A DNA stretch of 64,000 nt from CAWFPR01 sp963817635 (GTDB lineage: Bacteria; Acidobacteriota; Vicinamibacteria; Vicinamibacterales; 2-12-FULL-66-21). The position numbers were made by a program, and so were the translations under genes. Numbering within the stretch: position 1 is the stretch's first letter; each line of letters opens with the position of its first letter. Positions 24,181 to 32,126 of the stretch are shown here, piece by piece. Where the stretch lies: positions 62,001 through 126,000 of the forward strand of contig CAWFPR010000020.1 of assembly GCA_963817635.1 (NCBI GenBank), written 5' to 3'. Below the pieces are notes generated by a model. The model saw only the letters and a program-made list of their open reading frames with translations. It had not been told where the DNA came from and searched no databases.

Positions 24181-24789
24181 TCACGAACCCCGTTTCTTTC
24201 TTCCTAGCAAAAGACGTATCTCGCGGGACAACTGCTTGTCAGTCCGCATGTCCTCAAGCACCTCTCGGGCCATGGGCTCCTTCGAGCGGGCGAGCGCCGA
24301 CAGGAGCGCCAACCGGTTCTCGCCGACTGCAGGGTCCCGAACCAACCGGATCACCTGATCGAGGACGTCGTCGGTCGCCGCGCCGCTCAGGGCACACGCG
24401 AGCGCCCACTTGATGTTCAAGCGTCCCCCATCCGGCTCTCGACGGAAGTAGGCGAGCAACACGTCCCAGGCCCATGACGCCTCGGGAACGGCCAGTGCGC
24501 GAGCGATGCCCTCGCGGACCTCCGGTGGATAGTCCCGCTCAAAATGCTCGAGTAGCACCGGCACCGCCGCAGGATACCGTGCCTTGGTGTTCACGAGATC
24601 CCAGACGGATTTCACGAGCACGCCAACGGCGCCCAGCGCCTCGATCAAGGGCGCTTCGGCGATCCGCAACCGTTCCCATAGGGCGCGACGGGACGCCTCC
24701 CGCGCGGCGACCGTTGCCTGGTGTGCAGGATCCGCCGCGAGTCGATCCATAAATTCCTGAGTGCGCTGTAGAGATTTCGACTTGGTCAT
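24181..24789 (-). CDS. HEAT-like repeat protein, putative immunity protein
   Basis: 202 residues from ATG 24789 (a TTG lies 9 nt further up). Entirely helical with HEAT-like repeat spacing: VREGIARALAVPEASWAWDV, LNIKWALACALSGAATDDVL, ENRLALLSALARSKEPMARE. Its start overlaps the stop of the RHS/Tox-REase gene by ATGA. In polymorphic-toxin loci the immunity gene lies immediately after the toxin, and HEAT-like repeats are a known immunity scaffold. Immunity function is inference from position and fold. Confidence 0.7.
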   Translation of the reverse strand: MTKSKSLQRTQEFMDRLAADPAHQATVAAREASRRALWERLRIAEAPLIEALGAVGVLVKSVWDLVNTKARYPAAVPVLLEHFERDYPPEVREGIARALAVPEASWAWDVLLAYFRREPDGGRLNIKWALACALSGAATDDVLDQVIRLVRDPAVGENRLALLSALARSKEPMAREVLEDMRTDKQLSREIRLLLGRKKRGS

Positions 24790-25907
24790 GGTACCCAAGG
24801 AAAGAGGCGAATGTTGATAAGATGTGCGTCAATCGCCGACTGCAACGGTCCGGATAGAGACGTGGCGATCTTCCCGGTCGCCGGATTCATTCTCACCCAG
24901 AGGTCAACCGAAGTCCCAGTCTGTTTCGCGTACTGCACTAGGTCCCGCAATTGAAGCGTGTATGCCTGATACGCGACGTTCTTGACTTCGGTGATCAGCC
25001 CCGGCAACATCCCATCGGGGATTCTGAATCGACCGCTAACCAGAATCTTGACCTTGTCACCGATATTCGCAAGTCCCCCTACTATGCGCTCGCCGGCCGC
25101 ACCGACCGCTCCTGGCGACATCGGTACCATCCCGAGCTTGAGGCAACCGTTTTCGACCGTGCAATCGACATTTTTGCCGTCGATTTTTACGAGGACCTTG
25201 CCTTCATTCGCCTTTGACAACGCGCCGTTCTCAAAATGAGAGACGACCGACTGGAAGAAAGCGCTGTCCGTCTGTTCAAGGTACTGCTGAAGGCCTTCCC
25301 AGATGTTCGAGGGCATTCCCTCGGCGTAGCCCTGCTGCTTGGCCTGCGCACGCGCGTTGCCGAAGTCGAACCCATAGCCGCCCTCCGCGGGCGCCCAGAA
25401 AACCCGCGCCCCACCGCAGTCGAGGAAGCTGAACTCGGCGTTGCAACCAAACGACGGGCCCTCCGCCAGAAGCCCCGAGGAATCGGAGATTGATACAGGC
25501 GAGTTCAGCGCATAGGCATACCGATTCCACCGCTGCGGCTCGAAGATTCCGGCATAGACGGGATCGCTGGTGCTGAAGCGTCCCGTGCGCACCTGATACG
25601 ACCGCGCGCCGGCCGCATCGAGCCCCGCCTCGCCGTCCCGAAAGAGCCCCGCGAAGCGCCGGTCCGGCAGCCCCGTCGCGCCGGACAGCTCCTCCCCGAA
25701 CGGCCCGTAGTCCATCCGCCCGAGGATGGTGCCGTTCGCGTCGAACACCACGCGCACCGACCCGAGCGCGTCGAGCGCATAGTCCTCCACCTGCTCGCTC
25801 TGCGCAGAGGCGGGCGGCGCGCTGCCGAGGATCGCCGCCCCGATCGCGCACGCGCGCACCAGCCCGCGCCACCAGCCCCGCGTCGTCCGCCGCGCCCGCG
25901 CCCTCAT
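24786..25907 (-). CDS. secreted mini-RHS protein with Tox-REase-7-like C-terminal toxin domain
   Basis: 373 residues from ATG 25907 (overlaps the upstream stop as ATGA). Signal peptide (LVRACAIGAAILGSAPPASA), then a short RHS repeat-associated core at ~40-145 (ALDALGSVRVVFDANGTILG, RMDYGPFGEE, ARSYQVRTGRFSTSDPVYAG, PQRWNRYAYALNSPV). A variable linker follows. The C-terminus has RFRIPDGMLPGLITEVKNVA, YQAYTLQLRDLVQYAKQTGT, SVDLWVR: the E-x-K and Q-x-R core of the restriction-endonuclease-fold toxin family Tox-REase-7. There is no long RHS shell. Likely a DNA-targeting toxin with a coupled immunity gene downstream. Confidence 0.85.
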   Translation of the reverse strand: MRARARRTTRGWWRGLVRACAIGAAILGSAPPASAQSEQVEDYALDALGSVRVVFDANGTILGRMDYGPFGEELSGATGLPDRRFAGLFRDGEAGLDAAGARSYQVRTGRFSTSDPVYAGIFEPQRWNRYAYALNSPVSISDSSGLLAEGPSFGCNAEFSFLDCGGARVFWAPAEGGYGFDFGNARAQAKQQGYAEGMPSNIWEGLQQYLEQTDSAFFQSVVSHFENGALSKANEGKVLVKIDGKNVDCTVENGCLKLGMVPMSPGAVGAAGERIVGGLANIGDKVKILVSGRFRIPDGMLPGLITEVKNVAYQAYTLQLRDLVQYAKQTGTSVDLWVRMNPATGKIATSLSGPLQSAIDAHLINIRLFPWVP

Positions 25908-26581
25908 CGCGCCACCACCGTGACGGCGCCCTCGAGCGTGAAGCCCGACACCTGCACGGCGCTGCCCGCCGCCGCGTGCACGCCCGCGTACCCGTCCAGC
26001 TCGCCAGGGGCAATGGGCACGACCGCGACAGCCCGCCCGTTGACGAGGCACGTCGCCGTGGTGGCGCGCACCCGCACCTCGAGCCGATCGAGCGGGGCGG
26101 GGGCGGACTCCGGGTCGAGCGCCCCGCGCCGGCGCGGCGGTCTGGCGGTCGCGAGCGGCGCCCACCGCTGCGCACTCACGCGCCGCTGGATGGCGATCGT
26201 CCCGTCGGGACGGATCAGCAGCGCGAGCGCCAGGGGCTGCGCCTCGGTGCCGCCGACGATCAGTCCGTACGCCGCCGTCGGACTGGCCTCCGGCAGGACC
26301 TCGAAGAGCGCCGACACCGCAAAGGTCCCCGCCACCGTCCACTGCGGCCGGACGAGCGTCAGGTCGGTGGCCGGCGTCAGGCGCGTCGCCGGGCCGTGCG
26401 CCTCGAGCGCCACCGCCAGCGGCACGGCGACACCCGCACTCGCCAGCGCCCACTCGGAGGCGGGCCCGATCGGGTCGGCCGCCCCTGCGAACGACTGCCG
26501 AATCCCCGCGTGCTGCGCGGCGAGCGGCACGCTCAGCGCCAGCACGCCCACGCTCCACAGGACGCCACGTGTCGTCACCAC
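25904..26581 (-). CDS. secreted jelly-roll (LamG/DUF1080-like) protein
   Basis: 225 residues from GTG 26581, with GGAGG 7 nt upstream. Signal peptide (GVLWSVGVLALSVPLAA), then a concanavalin-like beta sandwich: TVAGTFAVSALFEVLPEASP, AAYGLIVGGTEAQPLALALL, LDRLEVRVRATTATCLVNGR, LDGYAGVHAAAGSAVQVSGF. Typical of carbohydrate-binding or 3-keto-disaccharide-hydrolase-like folds, but no catalytic residues are evident. Chained to the FG-GAP gene upstream (the alternative GTG 26578 overlaps its TGA) and to the toxin gene downstream (ATGA), so all are one operon. Confidence 0.75.
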   Translation of the reverse strand: MVTTRGVLWSVGVLALSVPLAAQHAGIRQSFAGAADPIGPASEWALASAGVAVPLAVALEAHGPATRLTPATDLTLVRPQWTVAGTFAVSALFEVLPEASPTAAYGLIVGGTEAQPLALALLIRPDGTIAIQRRVSAQRWAPLATARPPRRRGALDPESAPAPLDRLEVRVRATTATCLVNGRAVAVVPIAPGELDGYAGVHAAAGSAVQVSGFTLEGAVTVVAR

Positions 26582-27504
26582 CGCCCACCTCCTTCCAGCC
26601 GAGACCGCTCGCTGGCGGGGGGCGCCGGATGGCGCCACCCCTCGCGGACGTCGCAGGCGAGTGGCGTCGGCGGACTGCCGGTGGCGACGAGCGCCGCCGG
26701 CGCGCTGCACGCCATCCCGGGCGGCCGCCAGCCGCCGTCGGGACAGCACGTCCCACCCCCGAGCGCGGCAAACGGATCGCTGCCGGCGCACACCGGCGGG
26801 GGCGGCGGGGGTGGGGGCGGCGGCACGGGGGGCGGGCCGAACGGGGCGAGCACCGGCACCGCCCCCGACACTGCGGCAGACCCCAACGAGACGAACGCGA
26901 CGGTGCCGGTGCTGCTCGGCAGGACAGAGACGCCGCCGGCGCCGGCAGCGTAGTAGGCCGGATCCGTCCGGCCATCGCCATCGTAGTCGGCCGGCACGGG
27001 GATCCCGCCCGACGCGCCGAAGCTCAGACGATACGACACCCCCGTCGAACTGGGGCGCACATACCAGCCCCCGTCGGCCGGATAGAAGAAGGCCGGATTG
27101 GTGCGGCCGTCGCCGTCGTAGTCGCCGGGCGTCGGCACGTGCGTCCCGCCGGGGAACCCGAAGTCGATCGCATACTGCGTGGCGCCGCTACTGGGCAGGA
27201 TCCACCAGCCGGCATTGAACGCCGTGAAGTACGCGGGGTCAGCCGTGCCGTCGCCGTCGTAGTCGCCCGGCACCGGGATGCTCGTCGTCCAGGTCCAGCC
27301 CCACTCGCGCACGGAGGTCGCGCCGGTGGCGCTCAGCCGGATGTACCAGTAGTACGAATTCGCGCCGCGGCGGAACACCGCCAGGTCCGCGCGTCCATCA
27401 CCGTCGTAGTCGGCGGGCACGGGCTGATCGATGGGGTCGCCGCCCCACGCGTCCCCCGAGGCCGGCGCCTGGCACGACGGCGCGATCGTCCAGCCGCCCG
27501 CCGG
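26575..27504 (-). CDS. FG-GAP/VCBS-type repeat protein, 5'-truncated
   Basis: Open frame of 310 codons, bounded upstream by an in-frame TGA (27505-27507) and without a convincing start (first GTG at 27420, no ribosome site). Repeats of ~47 residues with Ca-binding loops DYDGDGRADLAVF, DYDGDGTADPAYF, DYDGDGRTNPAFF, DYDGDGRTDPAYY, then a Pro-rich run of >10 prolines and a Cys/Trp-containing tail. Upstream in-frame sequence (AGGWTIAPSCQAPASGDAWG) still looks like the same protein, so the 5' end has been lost or frame-broken. First gene of the toxin operon. Confidence 0.7.
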   Translation of the reverse strand, partial: PAGGWTIAPSCQAPASGDAWGGDPIDQPVPADYDGDGRADLAVFRRGANSYYWYIRLSATGATSVREWGWTWTTSIPVPGDYDGDGTADPAYFTAFNAGWWILPSSGATQYAIDFGFPGGTHVPTPGDYDGDGRTNPAFFYPADGGWYVRPSSTGVSYRLSFGASGGIPVPADYDGDGRTDPAYYAAGAGGVSVLPSSTGTVAFVSLGSAAVSGAVPVLAPFGPPPVPPPPPPPPPPVCAGSDPFAALGGGTCCPDGGWRPPGMACSAPAALVATGSPPTPLACDVREGWRHPAPPASERSRLEGGGRW

Positions 27505-27631
27505 TCAGTCGCTCCGCGAGGTGCGCGTGCACAACCCCGTCGGCGGGAACGCACGATCTCGCGCAGAGCCCGACGCGGAGGTCTGGGCACACAGAGCGTG
27601 CGGGTTCGCGTGATCGACGAGCACCGCGCCG

Positions 27632-27919
27632 TCAGCCCCGCGTGCCCAGCGGCGAATCGATCGGCCCGAAATGGCGCGTCGTGAACGCGCGGCCCGACCC
27701 AGACTTCAGGTACCGCTCGAAGCGCACGGCGTGTGCCTCGCTCGGGAACTCCAGCGACACCACAAGGGACCACGGCCGGTGGCGCGTCGTATGACCCGAC
27801 GGCCCGTCGTTGTGCCACTCGAGGCGTCCGCGGAGATCGCTGGTGAGCCCGACGTAGTGACGCGACGGATCGGCGTCGCTGCGCAGGATGTAGACGATTC
27901 GTTTCTCGATGCCGTGCAT
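27632..27919 (-). CDS. GIY-YIG nuclease superfamily protein
   Basis: 95 residues. VYILRSDADPSRHYVGLTSD (the GIY-YIG strands as VYI and YVG), RGRLEWHNDGPSGHT, RPWSLVVSLEFPSEAHAVRF and ERYLKSGSGRAFTTRHF match the small YhbQ/UPF0213-type nucleases, with the conserved Arg, His and Glu. Lies just inside the tRNA-Asn end of the accessory region. Whether it acts in element mobility or repair is unknown. Confidence 0.88.
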   Translation of the reverse strand: MHGIEKRIVYILRSDADPSRHYVGLTSDLRGRLEWHNDGPSGHTTRHRPWSLVVSLEFPSEAHAVRFERYLKSGSGRAFTTRHFGPIDSPLGTRG

Positions 27920-28049
27920 GCCTCGGGGGACGCAGGGATCGCGCCAGCACCAGCATCGGGCGTTTCCTTCGACGATCGTTCGGATTGTGGCGATTCTTGC
28001 GACGGACCTTGGCGTTCGACCTGGCAGGTAACGCGAACCGGCGAATCCG

Positions 28050-28210
28050 CCTTGGCGGGCTGGCGACTCGATGTGCAGGCAGGGCTCCGGCGAGACAGTC
28101 TTCGCACCTCCCCGACCGAGCCTGCCTGGCCGAAGCTCACAGAATCGATGGCAGTGGGGATGCGGTCCGCCTTCGCCCCGTCGGGGCTACGGCGAGACAT
28201 CCTTCGCACG
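28050..28210. repeat. two imperfect copies of a palindromic block
   Basis: TCCGCCTT...GGC near 28050-28100 and TCCGCCTTCGCCCCGTCGGG...GGCGAGACATCCTTCGCA at 28168-28210. A third copy is at 21899-21940. These resemble dispersed extragenic palindromes. Confidence 0.4.
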
Positions 28211-28227
28211 TGATCATGAGCGAAGGC

Positions 28228-28302
28228 TGGCTCCTCGGGCTGGACTCGAACCAGCAACCCTCCGGTTAACAGCCGGATGCTCTGCCATTGAGCTACCGAG
28301 GA
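28228..28302 (-). tRNA. tRNA-Asn (GTT)
   Basis: 75 nt including an encoded CCA. The cloverleaf is complete: 7-bp acceptor TCCTCGG/CCGAGGA, D arm GCTC/GAGC, anticodon stem TCCGG/CCGGA with loop CTGTTAA (anticodon GTT), T arm GCTGG-TTCGAGT-CCAGC. Its last 45 nt are repeated at 19160, 21974 and 23319, making this the chromosomal target and right end of the accessory array. Each insertion regenerated the 3' half, so the gene stays functional. Confidence 0.97.
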
Positions 28303-28368
28303 ACGGGGTGGGACTGAACGTTTGATCTTACCCTCCGGAGGCCCGATCGCGCAATACGCGGCGGCGGA

Positions 28369-28788
28369 TTACGCGTTCGGCCTCCGGCGGCTCGGATACT
28401 CGACGATCTGGTCCCACTCCATCGCACTGGACCGGGCGACGACGGCGATGACGGGGTCCGTCTGGCTCAGGTTCAGCACTTCGTGCGGCACGCCGGGTTC
28501 GATGAAAATGAAGTCGCCGGCTTCGTGCTCCACGCTGTGCGTCAGGTCCGGGCCGTACTCGTGCCGCACGCGCCCCTCGAGGATGTACAGCATCACCTCG
28601 AAGTCCACGTGAATGTGCGCGAACGCCACGGCGCCCGGCGGCACCACGGCCACGTTCATCGAGAGCTCTTTCGAGCCGCAGTTCCGGCCCGACAGGCCCA
28701 GCTTGTACCGGATCCCGTTCCACTCGCGTGAGAGCCCCGCGCCGCGCACCCACGCGAGCCCTTCGTGGCGTTCCGCCCGATCGGTCAT
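28369..28788 (-). CDS. cupin-domain protein
   Basis: 139 residues. Cupin motif 1: AFAHIHVDFEVMLYILEGRV, with His-x-His and Glu; motif 2: AGDFIFIEPGVPHEVLNL, with His. Single-domain metal-binding cupin. It lies 15 bp after osmC on the same strand, so probably an operon. Ligand unknown. Confidence 0.87.
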   Translation of the reverse strand: MTDRAERHEGLAWVRGAGLSREWNGIRYKLGLSGRNCGSKELSMNVAVVPPGAVAFAHIHVDFEVMLYILEGRVRHEYGPDLTHSVEHEAGDFIFIEPGVPHEVLNLSQTDPVIAVVARSSAMEWDQIVEYPSRRRPNA

Positions 28789-28803
28789 ACCGCGATCCCG
28801 GCG

Positions 28804-29244
28804 CTAGCGCGCCTCGGCTTCGACCTCGATCGCCAGCGTGCCGCGAAGCGCGTTCGAGATGGGGCACTTCCCTTCCGCTTCGCGCGCGACCTCCGGGAAC
28901 TGCGACTTCTCGATGCCCTGGAGGCCCTCGGCGACAACCTTCAGCTTCGACGTCGTCAGCTTGATCCCCGCCTCGGTCTTGTCCGCGATGACCGTCGCGC
29001 TCACGATCGTGCGCGCCGCGCTCCCGCCCTTGCGGCCAATCGTCGCGTTCAGCGCCATCGCATAACACGCCGCATGCGACGCCGCCATCAGCTCTTCGGG
29101 ACTCGTATGCCCGTCAGGCTCGCCGATGCGCGCGGGAAACGTCACCGGCAGCGAAAACGCCCCCGTCCCCGCCTTCGCCGTCCCCTTCCCCTCCATGACC
29201 GAGCCCGCCCAGTCAACCGTTACCGTACGAGAAAACGTCGCCAT
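28804..29244 (-). CDS. osmC: OsmC/Ohr-family peroxiredoxin-like protein
   Basis: 146 residues from ATG 29244, with GGAG 5 nt upstream. N-terminal RTVTVDWAGSVMEGKGT, Glu in TSPEELMAASHAACYAMALN (first active-site Cys) and second Cys in AEGKCPISNAL. Reduces organic or lipid hydroperoxides with dithiol donors. Both redox Cys residues and the Glu-Glu pair are present. Followed by a cupin gene. Confidence 0.93.
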   Translation of the reverse strand: MATFSRTVTVDWAGSVMEGKGTAKAGTGAFSLPVTFPARIGEPDGHTSPEELMAASHAACYAMALNATIGRKGGSAARTIVSATVIADKTEAGIKLTTSKLKVVAEGLQGIEKSQFPEVAREAEGKCPISNALRGTLAIEVEAEAR

Positions 29245-29251
29245 CAGCACT

Positions 29252-29367
29252 CCAATCTGCAATCGCAATCGCAATCGCAATCTGCAATCTGCAATCTGCA
29301 ATCTGCAATCTGCAATCGCCACTCGGCAATCCGTCAATCTGCACTCTGCAATCTTCAGTCTGCAATC
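29252..29367 (+). repeat. short tandem repeats GCAATC / GCAATCT upstream of osmC
   Basis: Four hexamers (GCAATC) pass into five heptamers (GCAATCT) and then degenerate copies. They fill the gap between the osmC ribosome site and the DUF4203 stop codon. The copy number is likely to vary by slippage. Confidence 0.8.
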
Positions 29368-29965
29368 ATTTCCTGCCCTTGGCCGTCACCGTGAGCTGCA
29401 CAATCACGCCCACCATGCCGAGCACGAGCCACGCCACCGCGTCCCACTTCGTCGCCGGAAGAGGGTCGAGGGGATAAACGCGGTACACCGCGTGCGGTGC
29501 CGCAGCCCCGGCGATCCGGCTGCCCATCAGCGCGGCCGCACCGACAATGACCGTCTGCGCGCCGCCGAACGCCGTGGCCGCGATGATGACGTAGCGCTGC
29601 ACCATCAGAGCGCCGAGCGCGCCCAGGATCGACAGCACGATCACCGCAATCAGTCCCGGTTCGTGCCCGAACGCCGCCCACCCCACGTTGGCAACGAGCG
29701 CACCGATCCCGGCACCAATCAGGGCCACGCCGACGAAGTAGGCCGCCACCATCAGGAGCGCGCCGACCACCCCTCCCGCAACCGCCGCGCCGATCACCCA
29801 CAACGTGTGGTCCGTCCCCATCGCGGAACTCGCCAGCAGCGCGCCCAGGATGAATCCGTAAATCCCGAGGACGACGCGGAACACCCGGTAGCCGGCAAAG
29901 CAGGCCAGAAGTCCACCGACCACGAGCACGATGGCGGCCGGCACCTGGAAAGAGGCAGGGAGCAT
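29366..29965 (-). CDS. DUF4203-family multi-pass membrane protein
   Basis: 199 residues from ATG 29965. Seven hydrophobic helices (AAIVLVVGGLLACFAGYRVF, GIYGFILGALLA, VIGAAVAGGVVGALLMVAAY, ALIGAGIGALVANVGWAA, LIAVIVLSILGALGAL, VIIAATAFGGAQTVIVGAAA, WLVLGMVGVIVQLTV), the TM198/DUF4203 layout. The frame is open further up, with an ATG at 29998 preceded by GAGGG, but TATAAT at 29975-29980 ends 9 nt before ATG 29965, matching the leaderless layout elsewhere in the window. Function unknown. Confidence 0.82.
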   Translation of the reverse strand: MLPASFQVPAAIVLVVGGLLACFAGYRVFRVVLGIYGFILGALLASSAMGTDHTLWVIGAAVAGGVVGALLMVAAYFVGVALIGAGIGALVANVGWAAFGHEPGLIAVIVLSILGALGALMVQRYVIIAATAFGGAQTVIVGAAALMGSRIAGAAAPHAVYRVYPLDPLPATKWDAVAWLVLGMVGVIVQLTVTAKGRK

Positions 29966-29974
29966 AGCCTGCCG

Positions 29975-29980
29975 ATTATA
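29975..29980 (-). promoter_or_regulatory. -10 TATAAT for the DUF4203 gene
   Basis: Perfect -10 consensus on the minus strand, 9 nt before ATG 29965. No clear -35. Confidence 0.45.
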
Positions 29981-30055
29981 TGATGGCTGCGTGTTCATCG
30001 ACGCCCTCGACTGGCGCCGCCGGCTCGCCAAGACAAGCCTGAGGAGCCGCGCGGC

Positions 30056-31089
30056 GTGACCGGACCCGGCCAGCCGCGGCGCCGGTTCACCGCCGTCGGA
30101 CTGCTGACCGCGGGCGCGGGTCTCGCGCTCTTCGTCTGGCTGGTCTGGCGTGTCGGACCGGCCGAAATCTGGACCGGGTTCCGGCAGGTGGGCTGGGGGT
30201 TCGGGTGGATCCTGCTGCTCGGCGGCCTCCGCTTCGCGGCCCGCGCCTTCGCCTGGACGCTGTCGTTCGATCCGCCCCACCGCCTTCGCTGGTCAGACGC
30301 CTTCGTCGCCGTCGTGTCAGCGGCGACGCGCTCGGCAACCTGACGCCGCTCGGCCCGATCGTCGGGGAGCCGGCGAAGATCGCCTGCGTGCGCAGGCACG
30401 TGCCCGTCGCGCCCGCGGTGACGGCCCTCGCCATCGAAAACGTGATCTACACGCTCTCGGTGGCCGCGATTCTCGCCGCAGGGACGATCGCGCTGCTCTT
30501 CAGCGTCCGCCTCGAGGCGCCCGTGCGGGAGGTCAGCGAAGTGACGCTGGCGGCGATCGTGGCGATGTTCGGCGTCGCCGGATGGCTGCTGTGGACGCGT
30601 CCCGCGCTCATCAGCCGCGCACTGCCGGGACGGCTTCGCCGATCGCCAAAGCTGACGGCGCGGCTCGACAAGCTGCACACGCTCGAGCAGCAAATCTATA
30701 CGTTCGCGTCGCGCCGCCGTGCGGTCGTGCTGCCGATCATCGCGGCCGAGCTGGCGTTCCATGCCCTGGGCGTGGTCGAGGCACACATCACGCTGTGGAT
30801 GATCCTCGGCGCACCGCCTCCCCTGCTCACCTCGTTCATCCTCGAATCGACCAACCGGCTCATTCAGGTCGTCTTCAAGTTCATCCCGCTGCAGATCGGC
30901 GTCGGAGAGGCCGCGTCCGGCTTCTTCACGACGATTCTTGGCCTTGGCGCCACGCCCGGCGTGACGCTGTCGCTCGTCCGCAAGGCGCGGATGGGCGCGT
31001 GGTCGCTCATCGGCATGGCCTTCCTCGTCTACCAGGGCCTGAGCGCCCGGACCATCCTCGAACAGGCCGACGTCAGCGCCGGGAAGTGA
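30056..31089 (+). CDS. flippase-like (UPF0104/AglD-type) membrane protein, frame broken once
   Basis: Starts at GTG 30056. N-terminal helices (FTAVGLLTAGAGLALFVWLV, GWILLLGGLRFAARAFAWTL) are in one frame to ~30315, then the family's signature SGDALGNLTPLGPIVGEPAK continues in another frame to 31089 with further helices (AITLWMILG-type and FILESTNRLIQVVFKFIPLQ, IGVGEAASGF). A one-base change near 30315 (GTCGTGTCAGCGGC) would restore one ~344-residue protein of the lysylphosphatidylglycerol-synthase transmembrane family. Probably a sequence error rather than a pseudogene. First gene of a lipid-headgroup locus. Confidence 0.8.
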
Positions 31090-31378
31090 CGCTCCCCGCT
31101 GCCCGCTCCCCGCAGTCCGCTGATCCGCTGTCCGCTGTCCGCCAGGCCCGCGAGTTGCATGCTCAGGCCGAGCCAAGCCCGCACGAACCGGGGCCCCCGA
31201 AGTCGCCCGGCAGTAATTCAGGCGTAAGCTGGACTGGAGTCTGCTCATTTCGCAACGTCCGGGCGTGTGCGAGCGTCCAAGGCTGAAGGCGACAGTATTG
31301 CAGAGCCCGGCCTGTGGACACGTCGGGGGGCGGCGGCAAGTTCACGCTCCTGCAGTCTGAAAGGGACTCGAGGTTGTC
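31090..31378. other. intergenic, ~290 bp
   Basis: Opens with CCGCTGTCCGC-type short repeats. No gene seen. A GAGG ribosome site precedes the next start. Confidence 0.35.
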
Positions 31379-32126
31379 GTGACAGCAAATCCGTCGATCC
31401 CGGTAAGGGACGCCGTTATCCTCGCGGCAGGAAACGGCGATCGATTCCAGACCCGCACCCGCCGATCCAAGCTCCTTCAGCCGGTTCTCGGCCAGCCGCT
31501 CATCCTCCGCACACTGACCACCGCTGCCGACGCCGGCGTGACCGCCGTGCACGTCGTCCTGGGCTATCAGGCAGCGGAGGTGCGCGCCGCCATCGAGCGT
31601 GGCGCGCCGCCGGGCGTGTCCCTGCACTTCGCGGTGAACCCCGACTGGCATCTGGAGAACGGCCTGTCGGCGTGCGCGGTGCGCGACGCGTTCCAGGATC
31701 GCCGCTTTGCGCTGCTGATGGGCGATCACCTGTTCGAGGCCGCGGTGCTGTCAGGGTTGCTGCGCGCGCACATCCGGGACGGCGAGTCGATCCTGGCGGT
31801 CGACACGCGGCCCGCTCCGCCGGAAGTGGCCGCTGAGGCAACGAAGGTCACACTCGAGGGGGATCGGATCACCGCGATCGGCAAGGACCTCGTGGCGTTC
31901 GACGCCCTGGACACCGGGCTGTTCGTCTGTTCGCCGCTGCTGTTCGGCGCGCTGGACGAGGCCTGCGCCGCGGGCGACACGACGCTGAGCGGCGGCATCC
32001 GCCGGCTGGCCGCGCGCGGCCTGATGCGCGCGCGTGACATCGGCGACGCCGAGCTGGTGCGACATCGACACGCTCGCCGATCTCGAAACCGCCGAGGCCC
32101 TGCTCGTCGAACCTGAACCCGCATGA
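31379..32126 (+). CDS. NTP transferase (sugar/polyol-phosphate nucleotidyltransferase)
   Basis: GTG start with GAGG 5 nt upstream. Nucleotidyltransferase motif AVILAAGNGDRF...RRSKLLQPVLGQPLILR, metal site LLMGDHLFE, and a late DTGLFVCSPLLF. The frame breaks at ~32062: corrected it ends DIDTLADLETAEALLVEPEP with stop at 32124-32126, overlapping the next start (ATGA). With a CDP-alcohol phosphatidyltransferase and flippase-like proteins next to it, it probably makes a CDP-activated polyol (inositol-phosphate cytidylyltransferase-like). The substrate is inference. Confidence 0.82.

Noticed and set aside
25904..26981. Long N-terminal extension of the RHS toxin frame up to 26981
   Set aside because: The extension is a shadow of the jelly-roll and FG-GAP genes; ATG 25907 with a signal peptide and ATGA overlap is the real start.
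29991..30059. 22-codon frame ending in a GTGA overlap with the flippase-like gene
   Set aside because: Too short, and it lies over the divergent DUF4203 upstream region; no independent support.
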